A DNA stretch of 64,000 nt from an uncultured Lachnospiraceae bacterium (GCA_900539715.1 UQDA01000003.1:62001-126000), one strand, 5' to 3'. Numbered from the stretch's first letter, positions 52,786-61,493 are shown. Notes: a model not told the origin generated them from the letters alone. Numbers and translations: made by a program.

Positions 52786-53151
52786 ATGAAAAGGAAATTG
52801 AATTTCAGGGATTTTCTTATCCTTCAGGCAGTTGTGATAGTTTATACGGCGTCGAGTGTGCTGGGAAAGCTGGCGGCGGTTTCTGCGGAAGGGGAGAATG
52901 GCTGGGGCTTTCTGCTTCTTTACGGGGCGGAGATAGGCGTGCTCGGCATATATGCGGTCTTATGGCAGCAGGTGATAAGGAGAGTGGAGCTTTCAGTGGC
53001 GTACGCCAACCGCGCGGTGGCGCTTTTGTGGTCGCTTTTGTGGGCGGTATTTCTGTTCGGTGAAAAAATAACCCCGGCGCAGCTTTTGGGAATCGCGCTC
53101 GTTATGATCGGAACAGCTGTCATCAACGGCGGAAAGGAGGCGGAAAAATGA
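52786..53151 (+). CDS. SMR/EamA-type four-TM transporter subunit (ArnE/ArnF-like), subunit 1
   Basis: 121 residues with four helices. It has VVIVYTASSVLGKLAAV, LAYANRAVALLWSLLWAVFLFGEKITPAQLLGIALVMIG-like order with LSVAYANRAVAL and GEKITPAQLLGIAL, as in the small EamA half-transporters. Such heterodimers are proposed to flip polyprenyl-phosphate-linked sugars. ATG 52786 has GGAG 8 nt upstream; an upstream in-frame codon is less likely. The stop overlaps subunit 2 as ATGA, supporting an obligate pair. Confidence 0.8.
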   Translation: MKRKLNFRDFLILQAVVIVYTASSVLGKLAAVSAEGENGWGFLLLYGAEIGVLGIYAVLWQQVIRRVELSVAYANRAVALLWSLLWAVFLFGEKITPAQLLGIALVMIGTAVINGGKEAEK

Positions 53152-53492
53152 ATATCGATCATCACTATCTTTTTCTGGCAGGGTCGGTGCTCGTCGCTTC
53201 CGTTTCTCAGGTGCTGCTGAAAAAAGGAGCCATGAAGGAATATCCGGGATGGCTCAGACAGTATCTGAATCCGTGGGTGATCGGAGGATACCTTCTGATG
53301 TTCGGTTCTGTTTTTTTGAGCATCATGGGACTCAGGGGGCTGGATTTTTTCAACGCTCCCCTGATGGAATCGTTGGGCTATGTGCTCGTCCCGGTATTCG
53401 GCGCGGTTTTCTTTAAAGAAAAGCTGACTGTGCGTAAATTAGTGGGAATAGGCTGCATAGTGCTTGGAATGGTCGTGTTTTACATTGGCTGA
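53148..53492 (+). CDS. SMR/EamA-type four-TM transporter subunit (ArnE/ArnF-like), subunit 2
   Basis: 114 residues with four helices. It has VASVSQVLLKKGAM near the start and NAPLMESLGYVLVPVFGAVF then FKEKLTVRKLVGIGCIVLGM. This is the complementary half of the ATGA-coupled pair. It could be the flippase that supplies polyprenyl-phosphate sugars to the GT-C proteins of this window. The 3' end overlaps a convergent zinc-ribbon gene by 54 nt. Confidence 0.8.
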   Translation: MNIDHHYLFLAGSVLVASVSQVLLKKGAMKEYPGWLRQYLNPWVIGGYLLMFGSVFLSIMGLRGLDFFNAPLMESLGYVLVPVFGAVFFKEKLTVRKLVGIGCIVLGMVVFYIG

Positions 53493-53738
53493 GAGTGAAA
53501 GCTGGAGCCATTTTGCATAGTCGCAGGATTTTTTCGGGGCGGCTGTAAAGGCTTCCAGCTGGGCGGGATCGGAAAGGCGCAGACGCAGCTCTTTGCGGTC
53601 ATCCGGCGGCATATTGACATATTTGAGATAAGAAATTTTTAACTCGGCAAGATGACCTTTGCAGCCGGGACAGTATTTTTTGTGCCCGTTGAGCATATGG
53701 ATGCGTCGGCAGTATTTGCAGTAATGAATGTACATCAT
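53439..53738 (-). CDS. Small zinc-ribbon protein, function unknown
   Basis: 99 residues. N-terminal HYCKYCRRIHMLNGHKKYCPG carries two CxxC knuckles (with the next Cys in CPGC), a rubredoxin/zinc-ribbon arrangement. The rest is charged with no clear motif. An AAGGAG RBS lies on the minus strand 9 nt before the first of two Met codons. Its tail overlaps SMR subunit 2. No link to glycan synthesis is apparent. Confidence 0.65.
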   Translation of the reverse strand: MMYIHYCKYCRRIHMLNGHKKYCPGCKGHLAELKISYLKYVNMPPDDRKELRLRLSDPAQLEAFTAAPKKSCDYAKWLQLSLSANVKHDHSKHYAAYSH

Positions 53739-53882
53739 GAGAAAAATCTCCTTTTTGAGTGTTGCTTTTTGTATCTATCCGTTACGATTGTGTCATGAAA
53801 AGGGGAAATCTGCAATGAAAAGCGTTCGACAAAAAGCGCGCGTCAGGGGAGTCGGGACTGGAGAAGATGAGGAGGAACGCCT

Positions 53883-56165
53883 GTGCAGAAGAGGCAGGAA
53901 AGTACAAAAAACGTTAAAAAACGCACTGTAGGAGGAGCAACTCCCAAAAAGGGAAACGGGGGAGCTGCAAAAAGTAAAAAGTCGAATCCGGCGGGCAAAA
54001 GGGAAGATTTTCTGGATTTTCAGCCTAAGAAACAGGCACCTTCCAAGGCACAGGTACATAATAAAAAGAAAAAGGAATATCAGAACGGCGGCTCAAAAAA
54101 GAGCGCTCCTGTCAGGCCGGCGCGGGAATTTGCCGCGATGGACGCAGTAGTGGCATTTACCGGATTGCTCGTCCTTGTCGTGGCAGTGCTCACGACGGGG
54201 ATATACCTGAGCTCTGCGGAAGTGGCGAAGCAGAAGGAGGCCATAGCGGCAGTCGGGAAAAAGCTGGAGCAGGTAGGGACTGCCGGGGAGGAGATTTTGT
54301 CCGCAGTGGCAAGGCAGCGGGAGGAAGCAGAGGACGCGCGGGACGTTTCGGAGGCGGCGCCGATGGAATATGAGGAAAAAGAGCTGGAAACGGATATGGA
54401 TCTGGCGCTTAAGATGACCTCAGTGGAAAAGGATCTGAAAATAAAATTTACGAACAGGGAAACGGGAAAGCTTGTGGGAAATCAGGCGTTTACGGTTTCA
54501 ATTTCGGGGCCGGTATCAAAGGCGGCGTCGGACGACGATAAGGACGGAATCCTTTATCTGGCGGATATGACGCCGGGAGATTACACAGTAACCGTCACGG
54601 GGCCGGACACAGTAGACGGCGGCAGGGCGGCAGGCGTTTCAGGAAATGTGACCGTAAAGGATAAGATTGTCTACGAGCAGATTGATGTTGCGGATGAAGT
54701 AAAAAAAGAATCGGAGATAAATGCCTCGAAAGAGGATACAGCGGTACACGAACAGGCACCTGCGGCGCCTGCAGATACGGTTGAATGGGCGGAATCAACG
54801 CGGACGGAGATCGTTGAAAACGGCGGGGACGCCTATGAGGAGGTAAAGAAATCGGATATCCCGGCGCCGTCCGCTCAGGCAGCGGCATACGGGAACGCAC
54901 CGTTTGGAGAAAGAACAGAAGATGCGGTCTGGTTTTCAAAAGAGGGGGTATCAGGAAATGACGGAGATGGGCAGGATGCTAAAAAAGTAGAGGAACTCCA
55001 GATTCCGTCAAGCTCTATGCTGAAAAGCGGGAGCACGACGACGCTGAGCGTGACGGCAAAGCCGGAGGATGCGGCGGATATTTCCGTAGACTGGAAGGGG
55101 ACGGAAGGAAGCGATATCGTAAGCGTGGACGAAAAAGGCGTGATAACGGCGCTGAAGCCGGGGAATGCAATGGTAAAGGCGGTCGCACGTGACGGGAGCG
55201 GCATAGAGAGCAATCTGTGCGTTGTGATGGTCGTGGAAAATGAAAACGGCGGTCAGGAAACGGAGAGTGGTTCGGAGTCATCAGAGCAGCCGGATGAAAG
55301 CCAGAGCGCTTCGGGAAGCACCCCGTTAAAGGACAGGAACGGAGCAAGGCTTTATTGCAAAGAGGGAGACTCCTACAGAGAGGCGACAGCGGCGGACTAT
55401 GAGGGACATGATGTTTTTTATCGGAAAAAGGAGAGTGTTTCTTATCGCTATACAGGTTGGCAGACAATCGGCGGGAAAAGGTACTTTTATGATAAAAACG
55501 GGAATCCCGTGACGGGAGACCAGATTATTCAGGGAGTCAAATACAGCTTTCGGGAGGACGGGAGTCTGGACGGCGGAAATGTGATGGGGATCGATATTTC
55601 CAAGCATAACGGCACGGTCGACTGGAATGCGGTAAAAAATGCCGGTGTGGAGTTTGTGATACTGCGCTGCGGCTATAGAGGTTCTGCCAGCGGCGTGCTC
55701 GTAGAGGATGAAAAGTTCAGGACGAATATCAAAGGGGCGACGGCGGCGGGACTGAAGGTCGGAATCTACTTTTTCAGTCAGGCGGTCAATGAAATGGAGG
55801 CGGTAGAGGAGGCATCCCTCACGCTTTCCCTCATAAAAGGCCATAAAATTTCATATCCCGTTTATATTGATGTGGAGGCCGCCAACGGCAGGGCGGACGG
55901 ATTGAGCGCAGCGGAACGGACGAAAGTGGTCAAGGCGTTTTGTGAGACGGTCCGGGACAGCGGCTATACGGCGGGCGTATATTCCAACAAAAACTGGTTT
56001 GCGGAAAAAATGGATACGGGGGCGTTCGGAAATTACCGGATATGGCTGGCACAGTATACGGAAAGCCCGACCTATACCGGACGTTATGAAATGTGGCAGT
56101 ATTCCAGTCGGGGGACGATACCGGGCATCAAGGGCGATGTGGATCTGAACATCTGCTATCAGTAA
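53883..56165 (+). CDS. GH25 lysozyme with TM anchor, Big2-like domain and wall-binding repeat
   Basis: 760 residues. A Lys-rich cytoplasmic tail (1-80), one TM helix (about 88-112), a linker with a coiled-coil-like stretch, a beta domain (about 180-265), a Big2-like domain (about 380-455; ITALKPGNAMVKAVAR), a Ser/Glu-rich spacer, a choline-binding-like repeat YTGWQTIGGKRYFYDKNG (about 520), and a GH25 domain (about 570-760) with MGIDISKHNGTVDW, ILRCGYRG, YPVYIDVE and WLAQYT. It cleaves peptidoglycan, probably tethered outside the membrane. Starts at GTG with GAGGAGG 7-8 nt upstream. It may remodel wall for glycan attachment. Confidence 0.9.
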   Translation: MQKRQESTKNVKKRTVGGATPKKGNGGAAKSKKSNPAGKREDFLDFQPKKQAPSKAQVHNKKKKEYQNGGSKKSAPVRPAREFAAMDAVVAFTGLLVLVVAVLTTGIYLSSAEVAKQKEAIAAVGKKLEQVGTAGEEILSAVARQREEAEDARDVSEAAPMEYEEKELETDMDLALKMTSVEKDLKIKFTNRETGKLVGNQAFTVSISGPVSKAASDDDKDGILYLADMTPGDYTVTVTGPDTVDGGRAAGVSGNVTVKDKIVYEQIDVADEVKKESEINASKEDTAVHEQAPAAPADTVEWAESTRTEIVENGGDAYEEVKKSDIPAPSAQAAAYGNAPFGERTEDAVWFSKEGVSGNDGDGQDAKKVEELQIPSSSMLKSGSTTTLSVTAKPEDAADISVDWKGTEGSDIVSVDEKGVITALKPGNAMVKAVARDGSGIESNLCVVMVVENENGGQETESGSESSEQPDESQSASGSTPLKDRNGARLYCKEGDSYREATAADYEGHDVFYRKKESVSYRYTGWQTIGGKRYFYDKNGNPVTGDQIIQGVKYSFREDGSLDGGNVMGIDISKHNGTVDWNAVKNAGVEFVILRCGYRGSASGVLVEDEKFRTNIKGATAAGLKVGIYFFSQAVNEMEAVEEASLTLSLIKGHKISYPVYIDVEAANGRADGLSAAERTKVVKAFCETVRDSGYTAGVYSNKNWFAEKMDTGAFGNYRIWLAQYTESPTYTGRYEMWQYSSRGTIPGIKGDVDLNICYQ

Positions 56166-56213
56166 TTCCCTTGTTGCTGTTTGCACCGGCCTCAGGCAGG
56201 AACGAATTTATAG

Positions 56214-56242
56214 TTGGAAAAAGGTCGGGATTGTGGTACACT
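56214..56242 (+). promoter_or_regulatory. Sigma-A promoter of the rml-export operon
   Basis: TTGGAA (56214-56219), 17-nt spacer, TACACT (56237-56242) preceded by TGG. It shares the core ATTGTGGTAYACTAAA with the promoter at 20124. The rmlB start is 41 nt beyond. Confidence 0.75.
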
Positions 56243-56282
56243 AAAGAAAATGCAGTTCAGAAGAAAAAGAGGAGAAGAGAAG

Positions 56283-57362
56283 ATGAGAACCTATCTTGTT
56301 ACAGGCGGAGCCGGATTCATCGGTTCTAACTATATTCACTATATGTTCAAAAAGTACGGCGACCAGATACGCATCATCAACGTGGATGCTCTCACCTATG
56401 CAGGTAATCTTGAGAATTTAAAAGAGGTGGAAGAGCTGCCGAACTACACATTTGTAAAGGCGGATATCTGCGATAAAGAAGCGATAGAGAAGATTTTTGC
56501 AGAAAACGATATTGACAGGGTGGTGCATTTTGCGGCGGAGAGCCATGTGGACAGAAGCATCAGAAACCCTGAAGTATTCGTCCAGACAAATGTGCTGGGA
56601 ACGGCGGTGATGCTGAACTGTGCAAAAACGGCGTGGGAGCTTCCGGACGGAACCTTTAAGGCGGACAAGAAGTTTCTGCATGTTTCAACGGATGAAGTGT
56701 ACGGGTCTTTGGACGAGGATGGCGGATATTTTTATGAGACGACGCCCTATGCGCCCCACAGCCCGTATTCTGCGAGCAAGGCAAGCTCCGATATGCTCGT
56801 GAAGGCTTATATGGACACTTATCATTTTCCGGCAAATATTACAAACTGTTCCAACAACTACGGCCCGTATCAGTTCCCGGAAAAGCTGATACCGCTTATC
56901 ATCAATAACGCTCTGCACGGCAAAAAGCTTCCGGTATACGGTGACGGCAAAAATGTGCGCGACTGGCTGTATGTGGAAGACCATGCGAAGGCGATAGATA
57001 TGGTACAGGAACAGGGACGCCTGTTTGAAACATATAATGTGGGCGGACACAATGAAAAGCAGAACATCGAGATAATCGAGATAATCCTTGATACGCTTCA
57101 GGAGATGCTTTCTGATGACGATCCGAGAAAGGCACTTGTCAGCCGCGACCTTATCACATATGTGGAAGACAGAAAGGGGCATGACAGAAGATACGCGATT
57201 GCTCCGGATAAGATAAAGGCGGAGATCGGCTGGTATCCGGAAACGATGTTCAAGGATGGTATCAAAAAGACGATAGCATGGTATTTTGAGCACGAGGACT
57301 GGATGGAGCGCGTGACAAGCGGCGACTATCAGAAATATTACGAGGAAATGTATAAAGCGTAA
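56283..57362 (+). CDS. rmlB: dTDP-glucose 4,6-dehydratase
   Basis: 359 residues. NAD site VTGGAGFIGSNYIHYM, catalytic HVSTDEVYGSL, YSASKASSDMLV (YxxxK) and NNYGPYQFPEKLIPL are RmlB signatures. It converts dTDP-glucose to dTDP-4-keto-6-deoxyglucose, the branch point for L-rhamnose and for the FdtA/FdtB amino sugar. ATG 56283 follows GGAGAAGAG. First gene of the rmlBAC-export operon. Confidence 0.95.
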   Translation: MRTYLVTGGAGFIGSNYIHYMFKKYGDQIRIINVDALTYAGNLENLKEVEELPNYTFVKADICDKEAIEKIFAENDIDRVVHFAAESHVDRSIRNPEVFVQTNVLGTAVMLNCAKTAWELPDGTFKADKKFLHVSTDEVYGSLDEDGGYFYETTPYAPHSPYSASKASSDMLVKAYMDTYHFPANITNCSNNYGPYQFPEKLIPLIINNALHGKKLPVYGDGKNVRDWLYVEDHAKAIDMVQEQGRLFETYNVGGHNEKQNIEIIEIILDTLQEMLSDDDPRKALVSRDLITYVEDRKGHDRRYAIAPDKIKAEIGWYPETMFKDGIKKTIAWYFEHEDWMERVTSGDYQKYYEEMYKA

Positions 57363-57370
57363 AAACCGGA

Positions 57371-57396
57371 TGGGGACGGCAGAATAACCGTTCCCA
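57371..57396. repeat. Hairpin in the rmlB-rmlA gap
   Basis: TGGGGACGG and CCGTTCCCA pair over 9 bp with one G-T wobble and an 8-nt loop. Only TTT follows, so it is at best a weak terminator or mRNA processing/stability element in a 108-bp gap that is otherwise GC-rich. Confidence 0.5.
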
Positions 57397-57446
57397 TTTG
57401 AGCCAGTAAGCCGGCGCGCGGGGCGCGGCGGCGTTTGGTACGCACA

Positions 57447-58379
57447 GGATACGGAAAGGAGCGATTCAGGATGAAGGGAATCATTCTTGCAGGCGGTTCG
57501 GGAACCCGCCTTTATCCGCTGACAAAGGCGGTTTCAAAGCAGATAATGCCGGTATATGATAAGCCGATGATATATTATCCGTTATCGACACTGATGCTTG
57601 GGGGCATCCGTGAAATACTCATCATTTCCACGCCGAGAGATCTTCCGGCGTTTCAGGAGCTTTTCGGAACGGGAGAGCAGCTGGGACTGTCGATGAGCTA
57701 TGCGGTCCAGGAAACACCGAGAGGGCTTGCGGACGCATTTTTGATAGGTGCGGATTTTATCGGGAACGACAGCGTTGCGCTTGTTCTGGGCGATAATATC
57801 TTTTACGGACAGAGTTTCTCCAGAGTGCTGCGCCAGGCTGCGGAGCGGGAGAAGGGAGCGACTATTTTCGGCTATTTTGTACGCGATCCCAGGGAATACG
57901 GCGTAGTGGAATTTGACGAGAACGGCAAGGCGCTTTCCATCGAGGAAAAGCCCGAGCATCCGAAAAGCAATTACGCAGTTCCGGGGCTGTATTTTTATGA
58001 TAATGACGTGGTGGAAATCGCACGTAATGTAAAGCCGTCGGCAAGAGGGGAGATTGAGATTACTTCAATCAACAATGAATATCTGCGCAGGGGCACACTC
58101 ATGGTAGAGACTTTGGGACGCGGCTTTGCATGGCTGGATACGGGCAATCACGACGCGCTTTTAGATGCGGCGGATTTTGTGGCGGCAGTGCAGAAACGTC
58201 AGGGTATGTATATTTCCTGTATCGAGGAGATTGCCTTCCGCAGAGGCTTTATCAGCAGGGAGCAGCTTTTGAAGCTTGCAGAGCCGCTGATGAAGACCAA
58301 TTACGGAAAATATCTGGTGGAGGTTGCCAACGGATTATAAGCGGACAGGCGGTTATGATTCTTGGATACGGAAAGGAGC
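57447..58379 (+). repeat. Repeated 16-nt translation leader before rmlA and rmlC
   Basis: GGATACGGAAAGGAGC occurs at 57447-57462 and 58364-58379, each containing the ribosome binding site of the following gene. An identical 16-mer is more than the RBS core needs, hinting at a duplicated junction. Confidence 0.7.
57471..58340 (+). CDS. rmlA: Glucose-1-phosphate thymidylyltransferase
   Basis: 289 residues. It begins KGIILAGGSGTRLYPLTKA, with KQIMPVYDKPMIYYPLS, VLGDNIFYGQ and IEEKPEHPKSNYAVPGLYFYD, all RmlA signatures. It forms dTDP-glucose, the first step for rmlB/rmlC and the amino-sugar route. AAGGAG lies 9 nt before ATG 57471, inside a 16-nt leader repeated before rmlC. Confidence 0.96.
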   Translation: MKGIILAGGSGTRLYPLTKAVSKQIMPVYDKPMIYYPLSTLMLGGIREILIISTPRDLPAFQELFGTGEQLGLSMSYAVQETPRGLADAFLIGADFIGNDSVALVLGDNIFYGQSFSRVLRQAAEREKGATIFGYFVRDPREYGVVEFDENGKALSIEEKPEHPKSNYAVPGLYFYDNDVVEIARNVKPSARGEIEITSINNEYLRRGTLMVETLGRGFAWLDTGNHDALLDAADFVAAVQKRQGMYISCIEEIAFRRGFISREQLLKLAEPLMKTNYGKYLVEVANGL

Positions 58380-58389
58380 ATTTTTTAAA

Positions 58390-58950
58390 ATGGGTAAGAT
58401 TACAGTGGAAACATGTCATATCGAGGGCTTAAAGGTGATTACCCCGCAGGTGTTCGGGGATGCCCGCGGATATTTCATGGAAACTTATAATTATAATGAT
58501 TATAAAGAGGCGGGCATCGACCAGGTTTTCGTGCAGGATAATCAGTCCGCTTCCAAAAAAGGCGTGCTGCGCGGCTTGCATTTTCAGATAAATTATCCGC
58601 AGGACAAGCTGGTGCGTGCGATAAGAGGCGAGGTATTCGATGTGGCGGTAGACCTGCGTCCGGATTCTCCTACCTACGGTCAGTGGTACGGGGTGCTGTT
58701 GTCCGAGGAGAATAAAAAGCAGTTTTTCATTCCGAAAAATTTTGCGCACGGTTTTGTAGTACTGTCCGATTATGCGGAATTTGCATATAAGTGTACGGAT
58801 TTTTATCATCCGAACGATGAGGGTGGCCTTGCATGGAACGATCCGGATATTGGCGTGGAATGGCCTATCCCGGAGGGAATGGAACTGATTTTGTCCGATA
58901 AGGACCAGAAATGGGGCTCTTTTGCAGAGTTTTCAGGAAAGCACGAATGA
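58390..58950 (+). CDS. rmlC: dTDP-4-dehydrorhamnose 3,5-epimerase
   Basis: 186 residues. Cupin epimerase with DARGYFMETYNY, NQSASKKGVLRGLHFQ (active-site His), VFDVAVDLRPDSPTYG and FAHGFVVLSDYAEFAYKCT (Tyr). It makes dTDP-4-keto-L-rhamnose. RmlD for the last step is not in the window. The stop overlaps the exporter permease start by ATGA. Confidence 0.94.
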   Translation: MGKITVETCHIEGLKVITPQVFGDARGYFMETYNYNDYKEAGIDQVFVQDNQSASKKGVLRGLHFQINYPQDKLVRAIRGEVFDVAVDLRPDSPTYGQWYGVLLSEENKKQFFIPKNFAHGFVVLSDYAEFAYKCTDFYHPNDEGGLAWNDPDIGVEWPIPEGMELILSDKDQKWGSFAEFSGKHE

Positions 58951-59939
58951 AAAAACTGAGTAAAAAAGCGGGAATCGCCATATTCACTGCGGTGATGGCG
59001 ATTCTTGCCGTTATTATCGTTGTATACAATAATCCGCTGGCGGACCGTCAGGACGAGCTGTTAAAAAAGAGCATCGCCCTTGCGCTCATCGCAGCGGCGG
59101 TCATTGCATTTATCGTTCTTTATGATAAGATTACGGTGCTTCCGAAGGAGCTCTATCAAAACAGGCGGCTGATATGGAAGCTGGCAAAGAGCGATTTTAA
59201 AAAGCGCTATGCGGGCTCTTATATGGGCGCGTTCTGGGCGATGGTACAGCCGGTCGTCACGGTGGCGATGTACTGGGTTGTATTCGTCAAGATTTTTCCG
59301 AACCGGACAGGCTATGCATCCGGAGGAGCACAGGATATACCGTATATCCTTTTCCTGACGGCAGGACTCGTACCGTGGTTTTATTTTTCCGAGGCGCTCA
59401 CGAGCGCGATGATGGCGCTTTTGGAGTATAATTATCTTGTTAAAAAAGTCGTGTTCAAGATAAGCGTTCTGCCGATCATCAAGATTATCGCGGCAACGTT
59501 CATACATGGCTTTTTTGTGCTGGTTCTGCTGGCGATAGCGGCACTTTACGGCTATTATCCGAGCTTGTATACGCTCCAGATATTTTACTACAGCGCGTGT
59601 ATGTTTATTTTTGTGTTGGCTATCAGCTATACAACCTGCGCTGTCGTGATATTTTTCAGGGATCTTCAGTCCATTGTAAATATTTTTTTACAGGTCGGAA
59701 TGTGGGCCACACCTGTACTCTGGAATATCAATGACTTTGACCTGAAGATACAGATGATTGTAAAGATAAATCCTCTCGTATATATCGTGGAAGGCTACCG
59801 CAGCGCCATCTATGGCAAACAATGGTTTTGGGAGGACTTCTATTCTACCGTTTACTTCTGGATAGTCACAGTAGTCCTCTTCGGCATCGGCGCCCTCATA
59901 TTCAAAAAACTAAAACCCCACTTTGCCGACATTATGTAA
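58947..59939 (+). CDS. ABC-2 type polysaccharide export permease (Wzm/TagG-like)
   Basis: 330 residues. The body from about 75 has the family start LIWKLAKSDFKKRYAGSYMG, WAMVQPVVTVAMYW and VIFFRDLQSIVNIFLQVGMW with six helices. An extra N-terminal section (1-70) holds two further helices (about 8-26 and 40-60), longer than the usual approximately 260-residue permeases. It pairs with the ATPase at 60192 to export a finished glycan on its lipid carrier. ATGA overlap with rmlC. A structured gap, not the usual tight junction, separates it from the ATPase. Confidence 0.9.
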   Translation: MKKLSKKAGIAIFTAVMAILAVIIVVYNNPLADRQDELLKKSIALALIAAAVIAFIVLYDKITVLPKELYQNRRLIWKLAKSDFKKRYAGSYMGAFWAMVQPVVTVAMYWVVFVKIFPNRTGYASGGAQDIPYILFLTAGLVPWFYFSEALTSAMMALLEYNYLVKKVVFKISVLPIIKIIAATFIHGFFVLVLLAIAALYGYYPSLYTLQIFYYSACMFIFVLAISYTTCAVVIFFRDLQSIVNIFLQVGMWATPVLWNINDFDLKIQMIVKINPLVYIVEGYRSAIYGKQWFWEDFYSTVYFWIVTVVLFGIGALIFKKLKPHFADIM

Positions 59940-59956
59940 CCTAAATGAGCCATGCA

Positions 59957-60019
59957 GGGACTTTTGTGCATGCGCCCCGTGGGAGCTTGCTCACAAAGGG
60001 GCGAAGGTACAAAAGTCCC
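59957..60019. repeat. REP/MITE-like 63-bp imperfect palindrome
   Basis: GGGACTTTTGT (59957-59967) pairs with ACAAAAGTCCC (60009-60019). Inside, GCGCCCC pairs with GGGGCG, and GTGGGAGC with GCTCAC (bulge). The whole forms one long hairpin between the permease and ATPase genes. It resembles short palindromic repeats that occur in many copies in genomes; copy number cannot be seen here. Confidence 0.75.
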
Positions 60020-60147
60020 TATACGGCGACTAGCCGCAGCGAGAAGCAGGCGCAAAGCGCCGGATTCGAGCTGGCATGGCGGGGTAGAGGGAGTCACGGG
60101 GAGCTGGCTCACGGAGGACTGTTTGCGGACGAGGACCTATACGGCGA
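60018..60147 (+). repeat. 12-bp direct repeats flanking about 106 bp in the permease-ATPase gap
   Basis: CCTATACGGCGA occurs at 60018-60029 and 60136-60147, both followed by a similar NNAGCC. The repeats border a GC-rich non-coding stretch and touch the palindrome at its right end. They may mark an insertion with duplicated ends. Confidence 0.6.
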
Positions 60148-60191
60148 ACAGCCAGCCCTTTTTTACAGTAACCAAAAAGGATACAATATTT

Positions 60192-61493
60192 ATGGAACAA
60201 AGAGAACTTGCGATCCATGTGGATCATGTAACCAAGGTTTACAAGCTCTATCAGCGCAACAAAGACCGGCTGCTTGAGTCTTTGGGGCTTACGCGCAAAC
60301 CGCGTTCGACGCCGCACTATGCGCTGAATGATGTCAGTCTTGATATTTATAAAGGTGAGACCGTCGGCATCATCGGAACAAACGGTTCCGGAAAATCAAC
60401 AATATTGAAGATAATCACCGGAGTACTGCATGAAACGAGCGGAACAGTTGAAGTTAACGGGCGTATTTCCGCCCTGCTTGAGCTCGGCGCCGGATTTAAT
60501 ATGGAGTACAACGGTATTGAAAATATTTATTTGAACGGCACGATGATAGGCTTTTCGGAGGAAGAGATAGATGCAAAGCTGCAGGATATCCTGGATTTTG
60601 CAGATATCGGCGATTATGTGTATCAGCCGGTCAAAACGTATTCCAGCGGTATGTTTGTGCGGCTGGCTTTTGCAGTTGCGATAAATATCGATCCTGAGAT
60701 ACTTATCGTTGATGAGGCGCTTTCTGTCGGAGATGTGTTTTTCCAGGCAAAGTGTTATCGTAAATTCGAGGAATTCAAGAAAAAAGGCAAAACGATATTG
60801 TTTGTCAGTCATGACTTGAGCGCGATCAGTAAATACTGTGACAGGGCGGTTCTTCTGAATCAGGGCGTGAAACTGGGGGAGGGAAGCCCGAAAGATATGA
60901 TAGATGCCTATAAGCAGGTGCTTGTAGGGCAGTATGAAGTGCCGAAGGCTTCGGAGGATGTGCCGGACCTGACGGCAGACGGAGATGTACGGGAAGCTTT
61001 GGAAAGTCGCAAAAAAGAGCAGGCGGCGAAGGCTGGCGTGAATCCCGAGACGCTGGAATACGGCACAAAGCAGGCCGAGATTGTGGAGTATTTTATCACG
61101 GATAAAAATGGTCTGCCTACGACGGCTATCTTAAAAGGCGATGAATTCACGATGCATATGAAGGTAAAGGTATACGAAGATTTGCCGGCGCCCATTTTTG
61201 CACTGTCTATCAAAAATATCAAGGGCGTGGAGATAACCGGAACGAACACGATGTTTGAAAAAACGTTTTTGGAAAGCGTAAAGGCGGGAAGCATGATGGA
61301 GATAACCTTCCGTCAGAGGATGCGCCTGCAGGGCGGGGATTATCTGATATCTCTGGGTGTGACAGGCTATGAAAAGGATGCTTTCACCGTATATCATAGG
61401 CTGTATGATGTATTAAATATCACAGTCGTTTCATCGAAGGATACAGTCGGCTATTTTGATATGGAATCCGAAGTAGAAGTGAAGGAGCTTTAA
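60192..61493 (+). CDS. ABC polysaccharide exporter ATPase with C-terminal Wzt-like domain
   Basis: 433 residues. ATPase part: VTKVYKLYQRNKDRLLESLG, Walker A GTNGSGKST, YSSGMFVRLAFAVAI signature and LIVDEALSVGD Walker B. The C-terminal domain (about 275-433) has FALSIKNIKGVEITGTN and VSLGV-like DYLISLGVTGYE, the Wzt-C beta-sandwich that recognises the glycan terminus. The ATG at 60192 is used; the frame extends upstream into the palindrome but that part has no family match. It should work with the permease at 58947. Confidence 0.92.
   Translation: MEQRELAIHVDHVTKVYKLYQRNKDRLLESLGLTRKPRSTPHYALNDVSLDIYKGETVGIIGTNGSGKSTILKIITGVLHETSGTVEVNGRISALLELGAGFNMEYNGIENIYLNGTMIGFSEEEIDAKLQDILDFADIGDYVYQPVKTYSSGMFVRLAFAVAINIDPEILIVDEALSVGDVFFQAKCYRKFEEFKKKGKTILFVSHDLSAISKYCDRAVLLNQGVKLGEGSPKDMIDAYKQVLVGQYEVPKASEDVPDLTADGDVREALESRKKEQAAKAGVNPETLEYGTKQAEIVEYFITDKNGLPTTAILKGDEFTMHMKVKVYEDLPAPIFALSIKNIKGVEITGTNTMFEKTFLESVKAGSMMEITFRQRMRLQGGDYLISLGVTGYEKDAFTVYHRLYDVLNITVVSSKDTVGYFDMESEVEVKEL

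Noticed and set aside
53728..53931. 67-codon plus-strand frame before the lysozyme gene
   Set aside because: Arg/Lys-rich with no motif; it overlaps the RBS and start of the GH25 gene. More likely leader sequence.
55015..55844. Minus-strand frames over the lysozyme gene
   Set aside because: Antisense to a clear multi-domain GH25 protein; composition effect only.
59952..60191. 80-residue N-terminal extension of the exporter ATPase
   Set aside because: It translates the palindrome and direct repeats, lacks family similarity, and the ATPase family sequence starts at ATG 60192.
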